Source: CADCTB01 sp038231955
GTDB lineage: Bacteria > Actinomycetota > Acidimicrobiia > Acidimicrobiales > AC-14
DNA: 19,693 bases
Direction: 5' to 3'
NCBI GenBank assembly: GCA_038231955.1
Contig: JBBSIS010000039.1
Location: forward strand, 1-19,693
The position numbers were made by a program, and so were the translations under genes. Positions 15,169-19,693 of the stretch are shown piece after piece; positions within the stretch are counted from its first letter, which is position 1, and the number at the start of each line of letters is the position of its first letter. The notes under the pieces were generated by a model. It did no database searches. It saw only the letters and a list, made by a program, of their open reading frames with translations, and was not told the origin of the DNA.

Positions 15169-15181
15169 GAATGAACCATTC
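15169..15181. promoter_or_regulatory. possible operator between divergent TetR and SnoaL-like genes
   Basis: GAATG-AAC-CATTC is a perfect 5-bp inverted repeat in the 60-bp gap between the two starts. It is short, but it is the only clear symmetry there and unrelated to the CTAGAG operators of the other TetR gene. Confidence 0.35.
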
Positions 15182-15203
15182 ACCGGGGCATGGAAGGAAC
15201 CGA

Positions 15204-15614
15204 ATGACCGGGTCGTACGACGTGGTCGAGCGGCTGGTGGATGCCACCAATCGCCATGACCTCGATGCGCTGGTGGCTTGCTTCGCGGCGGACTACCGCA
15301 ACGAGACCCCGGTGCATCCCGCTCGGGGGTTCACGGGGCATGAGCAGGTGCGGCGGAACTGGGCCCAGATCTACGCCAACGTGTCGGACGTCCGAGCCGA
15401 AGTGGTGGCCAGCGCCACCGACGGCGACTCGTCATGGACCGAATGGGAGATGACCGGCACTCGGCGCGACGGAAGCCGGCACCACATGAGAGGCGTGGTC
15501 GTCTTCACCTGCAGCGGCGGACTCATCACCCGTGCCCGGTTCTACCTGGAGCCGGTCGACGACAGCCTCGCGGCTGTCGACGACGCCGTTCGCCAGCAGG
15601 TGCTCGGAAGGTGA
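15204..15614 (+). CDS. SnoaL/NTF2-like protein
   Basis: A 136-residue protein of the NTF2/SnoaL-like fold. The start is ATG at 15204 with GGAAGGA at ideal spacing. The pattern fits the fold: an N-terminal helix pair with VERLVDATNRHDLDALVACF, then FAADYRNETPVHPARGFTGH (the strand and active-site loop typical of SnoaL-like proteins), and TEWEMTGTRRDG plus a strand ending GLITRARFYLEPV. Members include polyketide cyclases, isomerases and small-molecule binders, so the reaction cannot be fixed. Its stop overlaps the start of the NmrA-like gene (GTGA), so the two are coupled and probably act on the same compound or stress. Confidence 0.85.
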   Translation: MTGSYDVVERLVDATNRHDLDALVACFAADYRNETPVHPARGFTGHEQVRRNWAQIYANVSDVRAEVVASATDGDSSWTEWEMTGTRRDGSRHHMRGVVVFTCSGGLITRARFYLEPVDDSLAAVDDAVRQQVLGR

Positions 15615-16447
15615 TCCTGGTCGCCGGTGGCACCGGCCGACTTGGCAGCCTGGTCGTGGACCAGCTCGCCGGACGTGGTCTCGACGTCCGGGTGCTGACC
15701 CGAGACCCGGCCCGGGCTGCCCACCTGAGGGGCGTGGCGGCGGAGATCGTGACGGGCGACGTCCGTGACCGGGCCAGCCTAGATGCGGCGATGCCCGGGG
15801 TCACCACCGTGGTCTCGGCTGTCCAGGGCTTTGCCGGCCCGGGCCGGGGCACACCGGCGTCGGTCGACGACCACGGCAACGTGAGCCTGATCGACGCGGC
15901 CTCGGCCGTGGGGGCCGACGTGGTGCTCATGTCGGTGGTGGGTGCTAGCGCCGGGCATCCCATGGAGCTGTTCCGGGCCAAGTACCACGCCGAGGAGTAT
16001 CTCCGCGCCAGCGGTCGGCCCTGGACCATCGTGCGTGCGACCGCGTTCGTCGAGCTGTGGGCCGACATCGTGGCCAAGGGGATCGTTTTCGGGCGGGGCG
16101 ACAACCCCATAAACTTCGTGTCGGTCGGCGACGTTGCGGCTGTGGTGGTGCAGGCCACGGCAGATCCGGGACTTCGTAGCCAGGTGTTGGAGGTGGGTGG
16201 CCCGGAGGACCTCACGTTCAATCAATTGGCCGGCATCGTCCGCGAGACCAGGAAGACGCCGAAGACGGTGCGCCACGTCCCCCGGTGGGTCTTAAAAGCG
16301 CTGTCGCCCGTCTCCCGCCAACCGAGGACCGCGCTGGTCATGGACCGGATCGACATGGCCTTCGACGCGCCCGCGACCGTCGGGAGCGCACATCCCACGA
16401 AGACCGACGTCCGCACCGCCCTCGCCGGCGGAGGCCGGGCCCGCTGA
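15611..16447 (+). CDS. NmrA-like NAD(P)-binding atypical short-chain reductase
   Basis: A 278-residue Rossmann-fold protein. The GTG at 15611 overlaps the upstream stop and places the dinucleotide-binding motif GGTGRLG (residues 6-12) at the very N-terminus, as the family requires. VLTRDPARAAHL after strand 2 favours NADP(H). Further family features are VTGDVRDRASLDAAMPGVTT, where the cofactor pocket continues, MSVVGASAG, AKYHAEEYLRASGRPWTIVR (the NmrA/NAD(P)H-binding core) and PINFVSVGDVAAVVV. Such proteins are either reductases of quinones and flavonoid-like compounds or redox sensors. It forms an operon with the SnoaL-like gene under the divergent TetR regulator. Confidence 0.91.
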   Translation: MILVAGGTGRLGSLVVDQLAGRGLDVRVLTRDPARAAHLRGVAAEIVTGDVRDRASLDAAMPGVTTVVSAVQGFAGPGRGTPASVDDHGNVSLIDAASAVGADVVLMSVVGASAGHPMELFRAKYHAEEYLRASGRPWTIVRATAFVELWADIVAKGIVFGRGDNPINFVSVGDVAAVVVQATADPGLRSQVLEVGGPEDLTFNQLAGIVRETRKTPKTVRHVPRWVLKALSPVSRQPRTALVMDRIDMAFDAPATVGSAHPTKTDVRTALAGGGRAR

Positions 16448-16555
16448 AGTGCCGCTGAACCGGGGAGCCACCAGCTGGGAGACCGCGCAGAACCCGCCGC
16501 CGATCATCGGGGGATCCGAAGCCTCTGCTGGGTGGTTTCCATGACTTCATGCTGA

Positions 16556-16572
16556 GGCCCGGCCGTCGGGCC
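16556..16572 (+). terminator. hairpin downstream of the NmrA-like gene
   Basis: GGCCCG-GCCGT-CGGGCC, a perfect 6-bp GC stem with a 5-nt loop, about 110 bp after the stop. No T-tract. A plausible terminator of the two-gene operon. Confidence 0.35.
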
Positions 16573-16704
16573 GATAGGGGGCTGTGGCCCTTGACGGGAG
16601 ACCACGCCTATGGCGCTGACAAGGCGGGCGGGCACCCTGGCGACGTTCATCTGAGGTCGCCGAGGCGGTCGGACCACTGTGCACGCTGCGGGTAGGTTGG
16701 CCAC

Positions 16705-17013
16705 ATGGGCGAATCCCTTCCCGATATCGAGACGCTGCGCCGCAACGCCTGAGAACACATCGGCCGCGGCCCGATCACCGATGCCTATGGCGCCAATCTC
16801 GAGCGGGTCATCGCCTCCTATCAGGAGATCATCCGCTGGCTGGGCCCGGCCGACACCGCCACCCGGCGCATGCTGGAGGACATCCTGGGCGTGGAGGAGG
16901 AGCATGCGGATGACCTGCTGAACCTGCTGGAGGAGCTGGGGTCAACCAACCTGAGCGGGAAATCTGCGTTGAGGGGGAATGCTCGTCCGGGCGGGTTCGT
17001 ATCCAGAGTATGA
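16705..17013 (+). pseudogene. bacterioferritin-like protein remnant
   Basis: From ATG 16705: MGESLPDIETLRRNA, a TGA, then EHIGRGPITDAYGANLERV, the bacterioferritin/ferritin-like N-terminus. Relatives usually have Arg at the TGA position, so CGA to TGA is the likely change. The text then jumps straight to IASYQEIIRWLGPADTATRR and MLEDILGVEEEHADDLLNLL, the fourth helix of the same family, with the intervening 80 or so residues (most iron ligands) missing. The fusion LERV/IASYQE may have formed through the repeated GAGCGG that codes ER at both sites. Beyond about 16945 the family match ends. A -10-like TAGGTT at 16693-16698, 6 nt before the ATG, looks like an old leaderless promoter. It cannot store iron. 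Confidence 0.72.
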
Positions 17014-17079
17014 GAATCCGCAGGCGCCCCGTAAGCACATATTCAGAACTCCGCTGGTCGCGACGTGACATCGCGTGTC

Positions 17080-17092
17080 TAGGGTTTGGACC
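17080..17092 (+). promoter_or_regulatory. leaderless-type promoter of the thioredoxin-ccdA operon
   Basis: TAGGGT (17080-17085) followed 7 nt later by the ATG at 17093, the spacing of actinobacterial leaderless transcripts. No convincing -35 box. AGGG in the same place could alternatively serve as a weak ribosome site. Confidence 0.4.
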
Positions 17093-17785
17093 ATGCTGAT
17101 CGATGCGCCCACGACGTTCCTGCCGGCTCGGAGCGAGACCGCACCACCCGATCCCGTGGGGGTGACTCCGAGCCCCCGCCGGCGACGCCTGGGGGCGATG
17201 GCCGGGCTCCTCGCAGCGACCCTGGCTGTCGCCGCCTGCGGTGGAGGATCCACGGGAGTCGCCGCGGGCGGAGGCTCGACCGAGACCAGTCTCGCGGCCA
17301 CGGCGCCGTCGACCGCTGCCAGCTCCCCCGTCCCCTCGTCGGCCGACCCAGCCCCGCCCGCACCCCGGTCCTCCAGCGGTGCGCTGCCTGGGCTGACCGT
17401 CAACGACGTCGGGGCGGGGACCAGGATCGATCTGGCCTCGGTGGCGACTACGCAACGACCACTCCTGGTCTGGTTCTGGGCCCCACACTGACCCATCTGT
17501 CGGGCCGAAGCGCCCGGGGTCGAGCAGTTCGCTCGCCGCAACGCATCCCAGCTCACCGTCGTCGGCCTAGGCACCCAGGACTCCCTGCCTGAGGCCAAGG
17601 ACTTCGTCACCCGCTACAAGATCTCCTTCCAGATGCTCTGGGACGACGGCTTCTCGTCGTGGCGGACGCTCGGGATCGCCGCCCAACCCGCCGCCATCCT
17701 CTTCTCGCCCGATGGCAAGGAGATACGGCGCTGGCAGGGCGCCTTTCCGGAGGAGGAAGTACTCCGTCTCGCCCGAGCGGCCTGA
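17093..17785 (+). CDS. candidate selenocysteine thioredoxin-like lipoprotein (in-frame TGA at 17489-17491 read as Sec)
   Basis: Read through the TGA, this is a 230-residue TlpA/MPT53-like thiol-disulfide oxidoreductase. A long polar head ending RRRRLG precedes a hydrophobic core and lipobox LAVAAC (Cys49), so it is a lipoprotein facing out. Residues 50-97 are an Ser/Thr/Pro/Ala linker. The thioredoxin fold follows: LLVWFWAPH, TGA (position 133), PIC (Cys136), RAEAPGVEQF, strand LTVVGLG, the cis-Pro region GIAAQPAAILF (Pro199), FSPDG and a C-terminal helix. The TGA replaces exactly the first Cys of the CxxC active site, giving UxxC. After it 97 codons run without frameshift to TGA 17783-17785. 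Apart from Cys49, Cys136 is the only cysteine. A GTG start for ccdA follows after 3 nt. An upstream GTG (17075) is an alternative start. If the TGA is a real stop, this is a pseudogene lacking its fold. Confidence 0.78.
17490..17521 (+). promoter_or_regulatory. SECIS-like hairpin starting at the in-frame TGA
   Basis: The last two bases of the TGA plus CCC (GACCC, 17490-17494) pair perfectly with GGGTC (17517-17521). An upper stem CGGGC (17501-17505) pairs with GCCCG (17512-17516), closing a 6-nt loop CGAAGC. The 6 nt at 17495-17500 bulge on the 5' side. The loop G (17507) lies 16 nt after the TGA. A lower stem at the UGA, a short upper stem with a small loop and a G among the first two loop bases are the known features of bacterial SECIS elements. 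High GC makes chance stems easy, so this is support, not proof. Confidence 0.5.
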
Positions 17786-17788
17786 GCG

Positions 17789-18757
17789 GTGGGAGCTCCG
17801 CTCGCTCTCGCCTTCGCCGCCGGCCTGCTCGCCGCCTTCAACCCCTGCGGTTTCGCGCTGCTCCCGGCCTACCTGGCCTACTTCGTCGGCGTCGCCGGCG
17901 AGGAGCGAGCGTCGCCATTGAGGGTCACCGGGCGGGCCTTGGTCGTCTCGGCCACGCTCACCCTTGGCTTCGCTGCCGTGTTCGGCGCCGTCGGCGCTGT
18001 CGTCACACTGGCGTCGGTCCAGGTGTCGCGGATCGCTCCCTGGTTCACCGTGGTGATCGGTATCGCCCTGGTGCCCCTCGGGATAGCCATGGTGCGCGGG
18101 TACGAACCGAAGCTGTCGCTCCCCCGAATCTCGAAGGGGACCGACCGCGACGCCGGCCTGCCGGGCATCTTCCTGTTCGGCGTGTCCTACGCCACGGTCT
18201 CGCTCTCCTGTACGCTGCCGCCGTTTCTCGCCGCCGTGGCCACAACGTTCTCCGACACGAGCCTGGCCGGCGGCGTGGCCACCTTCGGTCTCTACGCCGC
18301 CGGCATGGGCAGCGTGCTGGCCGTACTGAGCGTGGCCGTGGCCATCGCCCAGCGCCAGGTCGTCACCACCATGAAGCGAGTGCTGCCCTACGTCCACCGG
18401 GCCTCGGGCGGACTGTTGATCGTCGCCGGGCTCTACGTGGCCTGGTACGGCACCTACGAACTGATCCTCAACTCGGGTCGCGACATTTCCGGTGGGCCGG
18501 TCGGCCTGGTGAGCGACATTTCCGACCGCATCAGCCGGTTCGTGGGCGAGGCGGGCGCCGCGTCGATCGGAGTCGGCGCCGCGGTGGTCATCGTCGTCGC
18601 CTTGGCCGTGGCCGCCATCTTCAGTCGTCGCTCGCCGGCGCGCCTGGATCCTGGTGGGCGCGCTGCGTCCAGCCCTTCCACCAGGGAGCCCGAGCCCCTC
18701 GACGCTGCTCGCCCCGATTCTCCTCTGCCCGTCGATTCCGGGGGCCGCACGCCATAG
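17789..18757 (+). CDS. CcdA-family transmembrane electron carrier (DsbD-like core)
   Basis: A 322-residue membrane protein with about eight hydrophobic segments, the first (residues 3-33) at the N-terminus and the last at about 258-276, then a Pro/Ser-rich cytoplasmic-looking tail. Two signature cysteines in membrane helices are present: FNPCGFALLPAYLAYF (Cys20) and SYATVSLSCTLPPFL (Cys141), the redox pair that passes electrons from cytoplasmic thioredoxin outwards. By family knowledge CcdA reduces extracytoplasmic thioredoxin-like proteins. Its GTG start lies 3 nt after the stop of the thioredoxin-like gene, so the two are one operon and almost surely partners. The long C-terminal tail (about 277-322) is longer than in many family members. 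Confidence 0.9.
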   Translation: MGAPLALAFAAGLLAAFNPCGFALLPAYLAYFVGVAGEERASPLRVTGRALVVSATLTLGFAAVFGAVGAVVTLASVQVSRIAPWFTVVIGIALVPLGIAMVRGYEPKLSLPRISKGTDRDAGLPGIFLFGVSYATVSLSCTLPPFLAAVATTFSDTSLAGGVATFGLYAAGMGSVLAVLSVAVAIAQRQVVTTMKRVLPYVHRASGGLLIVAGLYVAWYGTYELILNSGRDISGGPVGLVSDISDRISRFVGEAGAASIGVGAAVVIVVALAVAAIFSRRSPARLDPGGRAASSPSTREPEPLDAARPDSPLPVDSGGRTP

Positions 18758-18803
18758 GCTGACCCAGGCTCTCGAGGAAGTACTGCTTGAAGAAACGGCG
18801 AGG

Positions 18804-18819
18804 ACCTCTATCGAGAGGT
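18804..18819 (+). terminator. small hairpin after ccdA
   Basis: ACCTCT-ATCG-AGAGGT, a perfect 6-bp stem with a 4-nt loop, 46 bp after the ccdA stop. It is AT-richer than its surroundings and lacks a T-tract; possible terminator. Confidence 0.35.
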
Positions 18820-18956
18820 GAGTTCTGGTTACAACTCGCCGGTACTGGTCGCTCGGATGCCACCGTGCCTGCACGGTTGAATGGTCGGTGGACGACGGAA
18901 TCGAGGCCACGCGTCGGCTGCAGGAGTTCCCGTCGCCGTCCCGAGTGGTCGTCTGA

Positions 18957-19420
18957 CTACGTTCGATCTGGGCGGCGCTGATCGTCGCCGTGGTCGGCGG
19001 CTACGCCGTCCTGGTCGCCCTGCCGGGTGCCGTCCTGGACCAGCCCGTGCACGCCGGCCGCGGCCTCGTAGTCACGGCCCTCGTCGGCCCCGACGGTGCG
19101 ATGCTCGCCGTCGCCGACCGGCCCCGAGGCAAGCCGACGCCGCAGCCCCTGGCCTATCAGGGCGCACCGGTGGGAACGCTTCTGGTGGAGCCGCGGACAC
19201 CGAACGCAGGGTTCAGCCGCGACGAACAGCGGCTCCTCGCCGACCTCGCCCGCCAGATCGGTGCCGCCGTCCACGCCGTCGGCCCGGCGTGGGGACGCAG
19301 TCCATGGCCGAGCGAGCGGCGGAGCTGGGCGGGCATCTCAGCGTCGATTCCGGGCCCGGCGGGCGCGGCACCCAGGTACAGGCGCAACTTCCCCTCGACA
19401 CCGGTCCGGCGGAACCATGA
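18957..19420 (+). pseudogene. sensor histidine kinase remnant with internal deletions
   Basis: Three separated parts of a NarL-type sensor kinase are joined. First, a membrane segment (IWAALIVAVVGGYAVLVALP and GAVLDQP) with no start codon. Second, the end of a GAF-like domain (PLAYQGAPVGTLLVEPRTPN then FSRDEQRLLADLARQIGAAV). Third, after a frame change near 19290, GTQSMAERAAELGGHLSVDS then GPGGRGTQVQAQLPL, the very C-terminus of the ATP-binding domain. The phosphoacceptor helix with its His and most of the ATPase fold are missing, so it cannot signal. The stop overlaps the response-regulator start by ATGA, the normal layout of such pairs. Confidence 0.68.
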
Positions 19421-19570
19421 GCGAAGTCGCCGTCTCGGTCGTGCTGGCCGACGATCACCCCATGTTCCTCGAGGGCCTGAAGCTCGCGCTCATGGCCGGC
19501 CGACCGCGCCCAGGCCATCGTCCGGGCCCGCGAAGCAGGGCTCGGCGACGCGGCGCCGAGCGCCCGGTGA
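19417..19570 (+). pseudogene. NarL-family response regulator remnant, middle deleted
   Basis: From ATG 19417: MSEVAVSVVLADDHPMFLEG then LKLALMAG is the first strand and helix of a receiver domain, with the acidic DD pair. About one base out of frame, ADRAQAIVRAREAGLGDAAP then SAR and a stop at 19568-19570 is the typical last helix and tail of a LuxR-type DNA-binding domain (relatives end near DRAQAVVRARELGL). Everything between, about 160 residues including the phosphorylated Asp, is lost. It forms a pair with the kinase remnant just upstream. Confidence 0.62.
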
Positions 19571-19601
19571 CCCGCTGCGGAAGAGGATCCGCCCTGCGCC
19601 C

Positions 19602-19693
19602 ATGGCGGCCTCCTGCAGCAAACGGCTAGCGCCCCCTTGGTTGGACGAGGCCCGCCTCGTAGACGAACACTACGGCCTGGACACGGTCTCTCA
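19602..19693 (+). CDS. possible start of a gene running off the window
   Basis: From ATG 19602 the frame is open to the edge: MAASCSKRLAPPWLDEARLV then DEHYGLDTVS. The segment EARLVDEHYGLDTVS resembles the N-terminal helix of aminoglycoside-phosphotransferase-like kinases, but 30 codons cannot establish this. No ribosome site is obvious. The upstream part may be non-coding, with a later start beyond the window. Confidence 0.3.
   Translation, partial: MAASCSKRLAPPWLDEARLVDEHYGLDTVS

Noticed and set aside
16748..16753. The TGA in the bacterioferritin remnant as a second selenocysteine
   Set aside because: The family has Arg there, the position has no redox role, and the gene lacks its middle; a CGA to TGA mutation is simpler.
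17793..17846. CcdA region searched for a second recoded TGA
   Set aside because: Both CcdA redox cysteines are ordinary TGC/TGT codons; no in-frame TGA inside ccdA.
17567..18910. A 447-codon minus-strand open frame opposite ccdA
   Set aside because: Gly/Asp/His-rich antisense artefact; ccdA on the plus strand has both signature cysteine motifs.

Overview
High-GC chromosomal DNA, most likely from an actinobacterium (Actinomycetota; an Acidimicrobiia-like lineage is a guess). The grounds are the very high GC, ATGA/GTGA start-stop overlaps, frequent GTG/TTG starts, apparent leaderless promoters (TANNNT 6-7 nt before the start codon) and the gene families present. No rRNA, tRNA, CRISPR array or intact insertion sequence was seen.

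Layout. (a) 1-1891, minus strand: a three-gene envelope-polysaccharide operon (Pro/Thr-rich membrane protein, NodB-type polysaccharide deacetylase, start of a family 2 glycosyltransferase), joined by ATGA and GTGA overlaps. (b) 2255-3964: a secreted sedolisin (S53) protease with a C-terminal beta-sandwich-like domain and a strong hairpin after its stop. (c) 4135-11803: a self-contained uptake/oxidation module. It has a TetR regulator, a divergent peptide/nickel-type ABC transporter operon (lipoprotein, two permeases, one fused double ATPase) and a convergent luciferase-like flavin monooxygenase. A 17-bp palindrome in the TetR/transporter intergenic region recurs upstream of the monooxygenase with only its central base changed, so one TetR protein probably controls both.

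(d) 11.9-14.35 kb: a decayed stretch with remnants of an ECF sigma factor, a tyrosine recombinase and a small lipoprotein, surrounding an intact-looking VapBC toxin-antitoxin pair. (e) 14493-16447: a second TetR gene divergent from a SnoaL-like/NmrA-like two-gene operon. (f) 16705-17013: a bacterioferritin remnant.

(g) 17093-18757: the most interesting part. A lipoprotein thioredoxin (TlpA/MPT53-like) has an in-frame TGA exactly where the first cysteine of its CxxC active site should be (TGA-Pro-Ile-Cys). The reading frame then continues cleanly for 97 codons to a normal stop, and a CcdA-type electron carrier starts 3 nt later. A hairpin with bacterial SECIS-like geometry begins at the TGA. 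I read this as a candidate extracytoplasmic selenocysteine thioredoxin with its CcdA partner. (h) 18957-19570: remnants of a histidine kinase/response regulator pair, each with both ends kept and the middle missing, then a possible new gene running off the window.

How it fits together: CcdA would carry electrons across the membrane to the selenothioredoxin, and the transporter and monooxygenase would import and oxidise an unknown organic nitrogen- or peptide-like compound. Several genes in the right half share an odd ends-kept, middle-lost form, reported below as a separate observation.
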